The notes: generated by a model from the sequence alone, not told the origin. A DNA stretch of 64,000 nucleotides from Icerya purchasi (GCA_039619475.1 CM077116.1:173319863-173383862), one strand, 5' to 3'; positions 10,903 through 23,564 are shown, counted from the stretch's first letter. A program made the numbers and translations.

Positions 10903-13429
10903 CGTTATTCCCACTGATAGACTTTTTTTTTTTTTTGGCATGAAAATTGAATAACAGTATTGTTCATTTAATCTGTTTTTTTAAGTTTAAATATTTGCAG
11001 TTGCTGTTAATTTTTTCGTTTTTCTCTTTTTAATTTGTGCATAGTGTTCACATGAAAAATGAAAGTATACGTTATGTTCTTCAGTTTCTCAAAGATTACA
11101 CAGAAATCTTTGTTTTGTTAAATTGAAAAGTAAAAATGACAAACGTCGTTTAAGTTTATTTTAAAAATAGAAATTGTATAAAATGCAAACTCTGCTGTAT
11201 GAATAATAATTGCATGATGACAGTATTTACCTTTTATTTTACTGTGTACACATTTTTTAAAGTGAACTTGTTTATTAAGATTCCATTTGTTTTTCGTTAT
11301 ATTTCAAAAGTGAGAAATATGTAGTCATTTTATAAGCTTGGGAATGCTGAATGTTCTGATAATTTTTATACTAAAGTGCGTTTTAAAGCATTTTGTACCG
11401 GTTAAAAGTAATACCTAAATGAATGAATTTATCTATTAAAAAACTGTTGCCAAATAATTATAGTTATTTGTGAGCTATTTATACGCTAGACATAACGATT
11501 TTAGTTATTTTATGTGTAAATTCGAATTGTCTTTATTTTAAATTACATGGTATACGGTGGACAATTTCTCTTTTTTTTAAAAAAAATATTTGAATTAAAG
11601 TTTTTATAAACTCTTATTTTATATACGAAACATTAGTTTAACCATATATAGTGTACTATAAAGTTTAAGATTTAAAACCACTTTTCCAAATAAAAGTCTC
11701 TCGGGAGAGATTTCGCATTTTTTTAGATGTTTCGATAAATGATTAAATTAGTACAAAGTCGGTATCATCAGTTTTTCTAACAGCGGATACTTTTATGAAA
11801 ATTTCCTACTAACAGTTATAGCCATTTTTAGATGATGTTTTTCTGGCTACATTGTTAATTGCAGAGAGATAGTTTACAAAAGCAATGTGTTCGAATGAAC
11901 GTTGCAGATGCGAATGAAACTCTGTGCACATACTGCATCAAGTTAGTCTGTAATGTAAATAAGTTCACGTGTTTATAATTATAACGAACAAGCCATTTCT
12001 TAGATAAATACTGTGAATTCTAACTTTATAATATGATGTACGCTCATAAGTTTATGTTTAAATATATTAGAAAAAAAGAAGAGAAATTTTTTATGATACT
12101 TGAAATGTGAACGATTTATTGTTTTCAATGCCTAATTTAAAACCTGTACCGCAATTTGACTTGTAAGAATTTTCCATTTATCCATTCAGTTAACGATCTT
12201 TCCTTACTGTATCCACTTTTGTCATTTTAGACTGTATAGTCTTTACTTTGGCCCGTTTTAGTTAACGTTTCATTACAGTTCGTGTAACATATGTTTCGAA
12301 TGTGCTAAAGCGATGTCTTAATTAGTGTGAAGTCTTAGTCATTTTATTTTTTTTATCGGTTACAAGTACATTTTTTTTCTTTAATAATTCTTTTGTTTTG
12401 ACAGTAATTTCTGTGGTAATAATTGTGTTTTGTTACCTTACTGGGAGTGTTGATAAAGACTTTTTCTTTATCGGAGAATTCAATAAAATAATACGATAAT
12501 CGGACTAGAAATTTCGGAATTAATGTTTTCTCATTATAGCCGAATTCAAAGAGTAAATAGATTTGTTTATAACGTATTTTTAGTTAAAACTGAAAGGTCC
12601 CTAATGATATTTAAGGGCAAATTACTTATTCATTTCACTCTGTGCGTGTAAATTGATTTTATTTGTAGTTTTTTTGAGAATTTATTGCTGTTCTTTAATG
12701 GTTTTTTTTTCTTTTTTTTTTTTCAAGCAGATGTATCCAATATTCAATTTAGGTAAGAGGGTAAGACATGTACTAGTTTTTTGTACAATATGCTAAGAAA
12801 TAAGATTATTTTCGTTTGCATATTGTACACTTAAAATAAATTTTTTTTATCGTTTTCTTATTTATTTTTTAACAATCCGCTATTCGTTACTCATGCAATC
12901 CACATTTTTTCTTATAAAACAAATTTATAAACTGAACTAGTAGTTCCGGATTGTCTGTAACGTTACAGTTGTTTACGTGTGTTTTTAGTTTTTTTCACAT
13001 ATGTTTACGGAATATACGGTTAAAAAATGTATATTTATTACAAAGTGTTCAGGTAACAAGAACATACTTTTACAAGTTAAATATACACTGCTATCGCAGA
13101 CGTGATCTACATTTGTGTCCAGAGCTAACTTATTAAAAGGGAGTATTTCGATAGCTTACTCGTCCGTACTATAATTTCTCTTTAATTACACTGGTCTGCA
13201 AAAAAAATAAAAAATTTCTCTCCTGATTTTTATGTATAATTATCACAAATTTAATATTTCTGAATAGAAATATAGTATAAAAAATTACAAATCACGTATA
13301 CATTTTTTTTAATGTAATTTTTCAATAAAACTTTTTTCTTTTGCTTCAAATTTAAATTATATATTTTATAGCTGATACAATATTAGATCAAATTTGTTAC
13401 AAAACATCAAAAACCATTAGATAATCTAA
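9516..13429. other. T-rich non-coding DNA, possible intron
   Basis: No gene was found. The plus strand is T-rich with many poly(T) runs. A (TA)n microsatellite lies at about 10846-10899, with a smaller one near 9888-9910. Open frames here (for example 10332, 10758, 12951) are low-complexity. Confidence 0.6.
10014..10028 (-). promoter_or_regulatory. CTCF-like binding motif
   Basis: On the minus strand it reads TCACCAGATGGCGCT, which agrees with the CTCF consensus CCASYAGRKGGCRSY at 14 of 15 positions, including the whole AGRKGGCRSY core. It lies 0.5 kb right of the candidate first exon. Motif match only; occupancy is unknown. Confidence 0.45.
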
Positions 13430-14560
13430 TTACTTGCTGTTAACAGTATTTCACTTTGTGTTTTCTTCCTTTTCAGATCTTCTATTGGAGTTTCGCGACG
13501 AACTGACCAACAAAAATCGGCAAGCATTGCTTCTAACCATTTCCCGTTGTAGCGTCTCTCTATGTGTACTATGTCTTGATGAAACCTTTCACCATGTTCA
13601 TCTGATACCGCTCCAAGATTTGCGGGGAAGAAATCTAAGTGAGAGTCTAAAAAATGAATTTGTAAGGGCTATGTTGCATTTCAGAGCTTTATATGCAGAA
13701 AGAAGTTCTTAGATGATTTCCTAGTAGTTTGCATTTTTTTTTTTTTTTTGTTTCCAAGAAAATTATGACACACTTCTACGAAAGCGGTCCATGCTCCTCC
13801 TTTTTCAGATTTATTCATCGTATTTATAAAATTTGAGTCCTTCATAAGCTCTCGTTATTGGGGACCTACAAAGATGCCTTCTTTCAATTTCGCGTTGCCG
13901 ATTCGAGGGAATTTGGTTTTGAGCTATTGAAAGCCTTCACCATCTCTGTTCATGGCTTTTGCAAAATTTTTCATAAGACTTAGCTTCATATGGAGTGGTG
14001 GTAAAAAATGTTTTTCACTTTGAACTAAAGGTTCTTCTTTTTCATGCTTGACTCCAGGCATCAAACTTGCTCTTTTTGGCCAATTTTTCACTACTTAGTG
14101 CTTATCTTTTGCGCGACTGTCCCACTTGCATAAAAAACAATAGAATTTTGTGTATCCTCCTTGCAATCCAGTTAACATTGCTACAACTGTTAGATCAGCA
14201 CAGATGTTCCACGTGTACTGTAAATATTGAATTTTTTCCAATAACAACATAATTTTCTTTCATGTTTGTTGCATATGCTAGGAGAATTGAAGGGTATTTA
14301 TTGAAATTGTGAAGTAATACAGCTTTTAAACTGATTTTGGATGAATCAATAAAAAGTCACTATTCCTCCGATCCTTAGGGAAAACTGATTTTTTGTAGAA
14401 GTCCTTTAGCATCATTATAAAATACCAAATCGCTCTCTTTGGTGACATAAATCATAAAATCTTCATGTCTGTTACGAAAATGAACAAAGTCATTCAAATC
14501 AGATTGCGTAAGAAGACGAGGTTTTTTTAAGTATTAAGAAGCAGAAGAAATACTCGATTG
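13430..14560 (-). pseudogene. Degraded gene of a repeat-associated arthropod protein family of unknown function
   Basis: Minus-strand frames reconstruct a protein I recognise as a family found in many near-identical, usually unannotated copies in arthropod genomes, notably Hemiptera. Visible blocks in order are: LTQSDLNDFVHFRNRHEDF and DLVFYNDAKGLLQ (about 14510-14400), WNICADLTVVAMLTGLQGG then YTKFYCFLCKWDSRAKDKH (about 14220-14095), LPPLHMKLSLMKNFAKAMNR (about 14010-13950), FPRIGNAKLKEGIFVGPQ (about 13915-13860), and DFFPANLGAVSDEHGERF, HQDIVHIERRYNGKW and FCWSVRRETP (about 13640-13480). Several frameshifts and stops break it, and a poly(T) run (13734-13749) splits the middle. The paired cysteines in FCFLCKW could bind metal. 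No catalytic domain is recognised. Copy number and decay suggest transposon origin, which I cannot prove here. Confidence 0.75.
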
Positions 14561-15385
14561 ACTAAGTGCAGGATAAGCGTTTCTCATATCGTTCTCTCTC
14601 TTTCTATTAGTGCGAGTCGTTTTTGTGTGTATAAATACGATCTGAACTGAATAGAGCATTGTTCATGCAAGAACGACAGACAAAATATAGTTTTGAGCTA
14701 TTAAAAAAAAAACATTTTAAATAAATATATACGTGATAGCAAAAAATGGAAAGCAAATCTCGATTCAGCACGTTAAACTCCTCATATCCATCATATTTTT
14801 ATTTAAAGGAGGATTTCGTTGCAGATCAGTGTTATTTATTTTCTTCGGATTTTTCCTTTCTTTTTTTTTTTTTTTTTTTTTTTTTTTTGTCTCAGTACCG
14901 CGGAGTTTTGTTCATTCAGTGTTATTGCTTTATTAGCTTTTTAAAATTCCTCATCTTCTCGTGTTCTAGGTATCTTTCCTGTTAGAGTGGGGACACTTTT
15001 ATATATAATAAAATTTATTTTACCGCATTCTTTTGTAATTTTTGACGTAAGGGCTCTTGTACTGTATTGTACTTTTATGTTGTCGTGTGGGTGAAATGCT
15101 CAGCATTTTCGAAATAAAAAAATTATAAAGAATGTAAATTATTTGTCGGTTATTACTCTAAAAAACGGATTTTTCATGCAAATAGTTTACTTTTCTGCTA
15201 GATATTTGCTGATCACCGTGAATCGGCTTTATGCTTTTGGGAAAGTTATCTTAAAGTTTCTTTTCTGTATATTAAAATTTTTTGATCTTTTTTTTTTTTT
15301 TTTTTTTTTTCGTAGGGAGGGTAGTTTTTCCGATTTTTGAATATAGTATGTTTTAACTACACATAGAGTTTTGTCATATATGTAT

Positions 15386-15394
<9 letters not shown>

Positions 15395-15430
<36 letters not shown>
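15395..15430. repeat. (TA)n microsatellite
   Basis: At least 18 perfect TA units follow a degenerate ATATGTATATACATACATA leader. One of about ten such tracts in this window. Confidence 0.9.
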
Positions 15431-15431
<1 letters not shown>

Positions 15432-16219
15432 CTCGGCCATTTTGTCCTCGCAAGGAGCTATGCCCCTTGACCTTTCTTGCTTCCATTTCTGTCTCTTTCT
15501 CTTCTATACTTTGTATAAAATTATCTAAATTTACAACGTAATTCTTACTGGCAACAACACACAAAAAATAACATAACCACAAAAATTCTATCCTGACATT
15601 TAACTTTCATTATATTAAATTAAGATATTTTTTCGTTACATTTTTCGTTACATAAAATTGGGACAATTTTTCTAATAGGGGGTAGCCTAAGAATTACATT
15701 GTAATTAAATATATGTTTATATATGGTTTTACTTACTTTAGCTGTACGCGATTTTTTTTGTTTTGAATTGCGCCATTAATTAAAATATAATCCCTGTTTT
15801 TTGTTATAATTAAAGATTTAGTTTTAAGTATAGATTGATTGCGTCTAAACTTTAATCGTTATGTCCATTCTGGCGTTTTCACATTTTCAGAAATATGTAT
15901 TTGCATAATTTCAATCATCTTCGACGGTTAATTGCTTTCACATTGTGGTGATGAGTAGTGTTAACGATTTAATGTTCTGCGAACGCCTACGTTACACGTG
16001 TCGCTGAACGTTTATACTTGTTTGCTTGAAAATGAATCCACGTTAATGTTTATTGACTATTTTGTCTTATTTGATGTTGGTTATAATTAGTGCGTTTACT
16101 TTAACGTGTTATTGAATCGTGAGGGGGCGCGGGATATGTTTAGATAGAAATCGTCAGAAAATGTAACTACATATGTATTTTACTGCAAATTAAATTTATC
16201 GCCTACTGAAAACATTGAT

Positions 16220-16259
16220 GTATTGTGAAGTATTGTGAAGTATTGTGAAGTATTGTTAA
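16220..16259. repeat. 10-bp tandem repeat, four units
   Basis: GTATTGTGAA is repeated three times exactly and once with one change (GTATTGTTAA). No inverted symmetry or coding frame is associated. Confidence 0.9.
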
Positions 16260-17999
16260 GGGGCATATTATATAATCTCCTTCTGTATGGAATATGAGAA
16301 AAGAGAACAACTAAATAATGCAATATTTCGCTGCTTTAAACTGTGATATTTAACGTTTTAATTCGAAGTAGAATGTGCGAATTTTTGTAGTGTTTAAAAT
16401 TGCGATAATGGGTGGAATGTACAAAATCCTTCACCAGTTTGGTACTTTTTGACTATTCAAAAAGTGCATCCATATTTTTGGTTCAGGTTAACATTTCTAA
16501 CATAGTATAGAAGAGCTGGTTGATGTTAAATTAATGAGAAAACGTTACAATTGCAGCTTTACCGACAAAAATGGTTGCGTATTGTAAAATACGAAGGCTG
16601 TTTACTTAAGCCCTAATCTTCGTTACTTATCGAGTTTAACCGAGTAGTCGGTTATTGTTTGTTTTAATTACGCACTAAGTGCGTGCGAAATGGTTATTTT
16701 GTTTAGCTTATTATCGCGCGTTTCAGTGCAATCTTAAATTTAATGTTTTACTACGAAGAAATACAAACGGAAATTTATTATAGGAAAGAGCTTTAGTATA
16801 AGTTTTTTCATAAGAAAAAGAGTGCAAACTTCACTAAACGACATTCTTACTGCAGAATTTATTACTCATCGTATTGACAAGTAATGTTCTGTTAATTTAT
16901 TTGCTCGTGTGTTTGGGTGTAATTTTTATTTAACAAATTGCTCGATGCAAAATTATCTATAATGAAGATTATCTTCAGTTCCCATAAATGTTTTGATTTC
17001 GAGATGTTTTAAAAAATTATTTATCGATTATGATCCGTCGTCGTAACGTAATTTTCACCTAAAATCATAATCGGTTAGGGAGGAGAAAAAAAAAGTGATA
17101 ATCATAAGAGATTCAAATGCTATATAAGATGTTTCTAGTTCACGTTTTGTTGGTACATTTCTCTTTTTTTCTCAATAACTTTTTCCGTTCTAAAGGTGAT
17201 TGGAATTGTAATATTATGCGATATCGCTAATTTGTACATTTTCGTTTATGGCTCTTTTGATTCTTACGCTTTCTCTACCTTCGTCATGTTGTTTTCTTTA
17301 ACATTTAGAATCGAAATTACTGACCACGCGATTTGATGTTTTTTTTTCTTTGATAGGATAAATTATTTCTAGTTCCGTCTAACCATCCTGTCCTGAGTTC
17401 TATACTAACTGCGTTTTGCGGGGTCAATGCACTTTTCTAAATAACTGAAATTCACAAGCATTTCTATGTTTGCAATTTATGCTATCATCGTGCAATGAAC
17501 CGTCTATTTTTATTCGTTGCTGAATCAAAAATTCGCCTGTCGAGTAGGCTGTTGTTTGTGTTCTCAATTTTGGAATAAGGGCGTTTCAATTTTCTTTAAT
17601 TCTCCGATTAATTCTATAGCTACATCGCTTTGTAAAGTATGATTGGCATTCTTACTAACGTTTGAAATTTCATTGAAGGGTTATGTTCGAAATTTTGTTA
17701 TACGTCTTTTCGGATGGTTTTAATTTATTTTTAATGGAAGGCCACTGAACCAAGAATTTTATTGTAAACTTGGGAAAACGTGAAAGTAGCCGAAAGCTTT
17801 AACTATTTTAATAACTAGAAAGTGCTGGGGTGTGGTGATCAAGCTTCATTATTAACTTTTGTGAAATTAAAAAAATCAAGAAAAATTAGTTAAACATTTA
17901 TTGCTTGAATTAGTTGTCATCTTAATAGGGTAATATTTAAAATGTGAATAAAACAACTTAAAAAAAAAAAAAAAAAAATTTAATTTGTAATTTTTTTCT

Positions 18000-19720
18000 T
18001 TCTGCTGGTATCTTTTTTCTTTTTTTGGACTCTTTTAATTGCCAGGATTATTGCTCCCGTTGGATAGGTTTTAGATTAGGGAGTAAAGGTGGTTTTTTTT
18101 TAAGAAGGGTGATCGATGAATTTAGTTGTTCTGGGTCACCAGATATTGACTGAGGGGTAATTTTATGTTGTGATCGTTGGGCAGAGAAGGAAGGACAGGA
18201 GAAGAGAAAGTGTTTTATTGTCATGATATCTGAGGAGCAATAGGTGCAGGTGGGATTTTGTCGAATTCCTTGATATAGGTGACCGTGGGTAATTTTGGTG
18301 TGACCAATACGAATTCTAGTAATAATAATTTCGTCGGTCCTATTGAGGTTTTTATAATTGTTTCCATGGGACAATTGATTTTTTGAAAGTATGAAGTTTG
18401 TTGGTGTGTTGTTGGGATCATTTTAATTGCCATTTGTTTTGAGTTTGTACAGATATATATGCCGGAAGGTCTTGTGGTATAAAGGGAAGGAGAGGAGAAG
18501 TACGGTGTGCGGTTTTTGCAAGATTATCAACATTTTCGTTCCCGGAGATGCTAATGTGACTCAGGATATACATGAAGCCGATTTTTATTTGTGATTAGAA
18601 TAAAATGTATAAGTTGAGTATTTTCTGAATAAGAGGATTGTTTTTAGAAGTGTAGTCGAAAGAAATTAAGGAACTTAAGGAATCGGTCATAATTAAAAAT
18701 TTGCCGGACTGATAAGTTTCGTTGATATGGAATATACAATGGTAGATAACCATTAATTCCGCTGTGTGTTGAAAGAGAACGAGGGAAGAGAGAAGTGGAA
18801 TGATGATTGATCTATGGAAAAGGCGTATTCTACGTGGTGTGTTTTTCTTTTTGAGCCGTCTGTGAAGCAGTGTATATGGTCACTGTATCCCGATAATTGA
18901 TCAATGAAGTGTTTTTTTTTTCATTATGAAAGGTGTATAGTCTGATTTTGGATAGGTTGTAAGAATGATATTTATTGGAGGAATGGATATAAGCCATGGT
19001 TGATATTGTTGATTTATTTGTTGTCGAAGTAGTGGGAAAATATGGTTACTTTTGATTATTTCAGTGAATGAAGTGATTGGTTCGTGGACTGAGATTGATG
19101 GAGTTGAGAAAAAATCTATAACTTTTTTACATATTGTATGAGATGTGATTGACATAGTTTTGGCTAGATACTTGTTTGTTAGTCATTTTCTACGATAAGA
19201 TGGAGGGAGTTCTGCAGCTTCGCAGTAAATGCTAAGATTAGGCGAAGATGGAAGAGCTCCTATGCATAGTCGAATCGCTGCGTTATTAACAATGTCTAGA
19301 CTGGAGAGAGCTGATTGTTTTGCAGAACAGTATATGGGTGCTCCGTATTCGATTTTTGATCGAATTAGGTCTCGATAAAATAGTAGCAGGAGGGATCGAG
19401 ATGGGTTGTGTCGAGGGTTTCTGATTATTTTTAGTAAGTTCAAGGATCGGAGGATTTCGGCTTTCGTTTCTTTAATGTGTGGAATCCACGTAAGTTTTTG
19501 ATCAAACGTTAGACCTAGAATCTTTTGTTGAGATTTTATACTGAAGAGGTTTATTATAGAAAGCGAGAGTTGGTTCTGTTAGGGATTTTCTTTTGTGGCT
19601 GAAATTAACTACGTGTGTTTTATTTGTCTTTGTTTCAGTTTGTTGGTTTGTTATACTATACGAACAGAGTAAAGTTTATTTAAGTTCTTGTGGGGCTTTT
19701 AGACGAGAAAAACAGGTTTT
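18000..19720 (-). mobile_element. Non-LTR retrotransposon with RNase H, 3' part, minus strand
   Basis: Reading on the minus strand: KILGLTFDQKLTWIPHIKE (about 19520-19460) and LLLLFYRDLIRSKIEYGAP (about 19385-19330) from the end of the RT region, then IRLCIGALPSSPNLSIYCEA (about 19275-19215), a RNase H region (about 18900-18450, frameshifted), and a C-terminal finger CTYCSSDIMTIKHFLFSC (C-x2-C-x8-H-x4-C, about 18245-18190). The ORF ends at a TAA at 18048. An A-rich 3' tail corresponds to the T-rich plus strand at 17990-18030. The 5' RT and endonuclease parts are missing, as in ordinary 5' truncation. It belongs to the same broad clade as the element at 5535. Confidence 0.8.
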
Positions 19721-20054
19721 AAAATCAAAAATGTAGAAATTATATTTCAGTGGCTACCCCGTAGTTACAGAGAAGTTTAGTGAATTTAACCCTTATGTAC
19801 ACACCCGGATTTACCTACGCCATTACGCACCCGGGTACCCACCTATGAAATTTATGGTTTTTTAAATTTTTAAACAACAATAAGAGGGTTTTTTCACATA
19901 TGTATTTTATATTAGATATTTATAAATGTAATTATAAATCGTTTTCGTTTGTTTCTTCGTTTATTAAACGCGCCAACAACGCTTGCACGATGACAAAGCG
20001 GCTCATTCGTGATATATAGAACACGCTCAATAACCTACCGAAAATCTGACGATC

Positions 20055-21285
20055 GACTAGCAGCTTTTTCGTTTTCATGGTAGGACCAAATTCACGCAGT
20101 ATATTCCATCGAAGCTGGCGAAGTATGGGATAAAAGTACGGTGGATATGCGACGCAGAGAACACCTACCTTTTACAAGGGGAAAATAGGGGCTGTTCTCG
20201 AAGTAAATCAGGGTGTGAGTCGTGAAAGATCTTACGATAACCTACAAGTGCTCTGGGAGATATATCTCGATAGATAACGTTTTTACATGGCTGTCGCATG
20301 CTAAACATCTAATCTCGTGGAATTTGATTATGGTTGGCACGTTAAAAAAAAATAAATCGTACATTCCACAGGCTTTCGCGCCTCCAAAATCAAGACAGGA
20401 ATTTTCGTTGTTGTTTGGATTCCACGAAAAAGTAACTTTATGTTCGTACGCGCCAAATAAAGGTAAAGCTGTTATATAATTGTCGACGATGCAAACGGAT
20501 AAAGCGGTGGCCAACGACGCGAAAAAAAAACCGAATATGATTTTATTTTACAAGTGTAAGGTTGAGGTCCAAGGGTGTCGCCAGCCGATGAGCCGAGGGG
20601 GGGGGGGGACAAGATGATAAAAAGAGGATGAGTTATAGGAAAAATAAAATTTATAAGTTGTAAAGGCTTAATATTTTATTAAATAAGAATAAAATCTTAA
20701 TTAAAACATAATTTTCGTGGGTTTCTGGCAAATTGTTCTGCTACTTTATTATAAAAGTCTTCCAAATTGTCTATGATTACGCGCCTATGAATACTCATCA
20801 TGGCTAGTTGATTAAAAAATTTCAAGGCTCCAGGGGCTGGGGGCGGCTGGCCTCCTCTGCCCCCCGCGGACGACGCCCATGCTGAGGTCGATACGATGGA
20901 CCAGAGATGGTTGGGCGTTATACGTGTCACCGATGCACTAACCGCTTTTGCCCCCCCCCCAGTATTGTTGATATAGTTTGTCTAGTTTCGCACGTAATTT
21001 ATTACGAGAATAATAAAATGATACAAAAAAAACTCATGAAAGGAGATTGTTTATAAGACAGCTGAGTGAAGAGTTGGATATGCCTTTAATTGAAGATAGA
21101 TCTTAAAATAGACAAGTAATGCGGAATCATCCGTCGAAGTTGGGCATATAGAGTATCTTAGATAGGCAAGTTTTACCTCCGACTGAGTTTCCGGCTGCGC
21201 CTTAACCTGCGCGAGACCCAACAGGCCGGATAAAAATAACTGGATCGTGTCACCTGTGTTATAAGCAGTACTATTAAACGTCCAT
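20055..21285 (+). pseudogene. piggyBac transposase pseudogene
   Basis: Segments in order are: FRFHGRTKFTQ and YIPSKLAKYGIK then WICDA (about 20060-20160, containing the Asp that corresponds to the family's second catalytic residue); HAKHLISWNLIMVGTLKKNK (about 20305-20355); LFGFHEKVTLCSYAPNKGKA (about 20410-20470); LSTMQTDKAVANDAKKKPN and MILFYKCKVE (about 20480-20568); then, right of the MITE, VDTMDQR (20886-20905); and RRLFIRQLSEELDMPLIEDR, QVMRNHPSK and a Cys-containing tail (about 21035-21285). Stops and frameshifts are scattered through it. The N-terminal third is absent. It is inactive. Confidence 0.88.
20570..20881. mobile_element. hAT-like MITE inserted in piggyBac
   Basis: The ends CAAGGGTGTCGCCAGC and (reverse complement of the right end) CATGGGCGTCGTCCGC agree at 12 of 16 positions. 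The flanks TTGAGGTC (20562-20569) and CTGAGGTC (20882-20889) are an 8-bp target duplication with one difference, the size used by hAT elements. It contains a G-run on the left arm and GC-rich right arm. It has no transposase coding. Confidence 0.8.
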
Positions 21286-22915
21286 TCCCTATTTGTAAAT
21301 TCTTTAACTTTTTTATCAAGATTAAACACATGCTTAGCTTGTATCTCTTCAATTTCTTGACACTTCTCAGTCAGCCAAGCATTTTTTGCTTCGCGTATTT
21401 TCCGGCGAATACTTTTATTCATAGCCCGGTATTCAGCCGAGTCACCCCCTTTGCTACCCTTCTCGCTTCCTTTAATTAGAGAACCTCATCTGCCATCCAT
21501 TGCTTGTTTTTATTTTTCCCTATGTACCCAACTACTTCTTCTCGAATAGTCTGTTGGGATTCTTTCCATTTTGACCAAGTTGTTACATTGTCTTTTTCAT
21601 CCTGTAGATTTGCTAGAGCTCGATGTATTTCTTCAGAAACTTTATTTCTCACTGCGGGGTCTTTAAGCTTGCGTACGTTAATGCGACATGTAGGTGGTGG
21701 CCTGACCACCCTGTTGAAACCAACTCTAAGAACCATCACCGCTGAAACTATCAGCCCCTGGGCAGGTACATGCATCTTTTTTGAACTGATTCTTGATGAA
21801 AATGTAGTCAATTTGGTAACGGTGTTCTCCGGATCGCGAGACCCAGGTGTACAGCCTCCTTGATGATAGTTGAAAGCATGTGTTTGCGATTAACATATCG
21901 TGTTCTTCACAGAATTGGATTAGACGATCTCCGCATTCGTTCCTATTGCCAAGTTCAAATTTTCCAACTATCTGTTTCACCCGATCCGATTTCCGCTTTT
22001 CCAATCACCTTCTACAATTGCTACTTCACCCGGTTTTGTCAGCTCCATAAGTGTTGAAATATGTTCATAGAATTCTTCGATTTCTTCCTCCTCGGGAGCA
22101 TAGATTCGAATATGTTCAGAAGTTTGTAGTTTGTGTTTAATCTGACTATCATTGTGCCCTTTCGGATAGTGGTATAAATTCCAAGACAAAATTTTGTATA
22201 CTTTTATCAATTAAGATGTCTATACCAACTTTGTGGGAACTATTAATAATACCCGAGCAGTAGAAATCGGCGTCTTCGAATTTTGTACATCCGTTACCGG
22301 ACCATCTCACTTCACTCAAACTGAGAATATCCAACTTGAGACGCTTGCGTTCTGCATTAACATTCTGTAATTTCCCAGGCATGAAGAGGTTACGAACGTT
22401 CCATGTAGCAATGCGGGTTTTCTTGTTCACTAATTTTATTGTTGAACCCGGACTAACGGCTGTTGTTTTCGAATTCTTAGCCATGATGAAAAAATTGGGG
22501 AATACTCCAGTGGTTTCCCGTTGCTTTCTGGAGATTGGAAGGCTCAGTTTTATGGCGCTAGGTACTTGCCAATTTGTTCCGTATCTGAGTAGATACCTGC
22601 TAGTAGGGGTATTGTAGCAGTGAACAAGGTCCCAGTGGTCTGAAAGTTCTTACGCAGTTAATGCTTAACGGCATTTAATGTCGACTTGTCTCTAACAACC
22701 AAGCCCACACTGCTTCACCGCTGGAACCGGAGGTATCTGCTTTAGCCCTCTAAACAGCACTGTGTCCACCGTATAGAGGTTACCACCCCACACGACGCGT
22801 ACGTACAGCGAACTCATAATTGTGGTTTCGTTTCAGCTGCCGATGGGACTAGCACCATAGACAGTTGAGTGACTACTTACTAGGGAACTAGATCTAGTTA
22901 CCACAGCCTACCCCA
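21286..22915 (-). mobile_element. RTE-like LINE, 5' UTR plus endonuclease half only
   Basis: Minus-strand frames give an APE-type endonuclease: KTRIATWNVRNLF (about 22420-22380), LKLDILSLSEVRWSGNG (about 22345-22290), then EEEIEEFYEHISTLMELTK and VEGDW (about 22095-22000), GNRNECGDRLIQFCEEHDML (about 21950-21890), LYTWVSRSG and QIDYIFIKNQF (about 21855-21790). Linker sequence REAKNAWLTEKCQEIEEIQA lies about 21400-21335. About 430 bp of GC-richer 5' UTR precedes it up to about 22915. The reverse transcriptase is entirely missing: the 3' side is cut at the piggyBac junction. Frameshifts are present. This endonuclease is often annotated 'craniofacial development protein 2-like'. Confidence 0.82.
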
Positions 22916-23564
22916 GTGGGAAATTTTGCGAACTATGACCTTATAATATTATTTTGTGCTTTAAACTATAAAGGAAAACAAAAACCCGTTATAACTAAAC
23001 TTCATTACGAAAATGCCGGATATAACGTAATTTCTGCATTCTTTTTGACGAAAGGAATTTTCATATTTGTTCGGTTGTCTTTGTCGTCCAGTTCTGAAAA
23101 TAGAAGAAAAACTTCTCTACACCGAATCAGTTTGCGAGTAAAGTTGAACCATAAGCAGTTATCCTAGACGAATAACGGAAAATTCGCTAAGCAGTTTATA
23201 TATAGTAGTCATTTTCACCTGCGCTTCTGCGAACATACTTTCGAAGTGTGTTCGCTGAAATCATTTAAGAACGTAGTCTTTTTTTTTCACGTAAAGTTCG
23301 CTTTTTATACAATGAAAAAAGAAATGATTTTGGTCAATAAATTAACTAGTTCGTAAATAGCGCCCATTATTTTTATGTTTTCGTAAAATGTTGTTTTACG
23401 CTAGCTGGTGTTACGATATTCTTCTACCGGAATAGAAAGTGTTCGGTAATAACAAAAAGGTCGAAAATTATCAGTTTGAAACTTTTATCGTCCCAAAAAA
23501 ATGTTCAGCTGAAACGACAATCGATCGATGAGTATGATCACAGGGCCCGCGAAATATGATTACT

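Larger units (their letters stand above)
14561..17989. other. T-rich non-coding DNA
   Basis: No gene was recognised. It contains poly(T) at about 14860-14888 and 15289-15310, a (TA)n run at about 15395-15430, a short tandem repeat at 16220-16259, and an A-run at 17961-17978. The large open frames around 14733 and 15229 come from these simple repeats. Confidence 0.6.
19786..21285 (+). mobile_element. piggyBac-type DNA transposon, decayed, carrying a nested MITE
   Basis: TTAA at 19786-19789 followed by CCCTTATGTACACACCCGG matches the piggyBac target site and a plausible CCCTT-type end. Transposase remnants follow from about 20055. The sequence between the end and the remnants is too short for a full N-terminus. 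The right terminal repeat is not seen: the element runs into LINE sequence near 21285. A 312-bp MITE plus its target duplication interrupts it. Confidence 0.75.
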
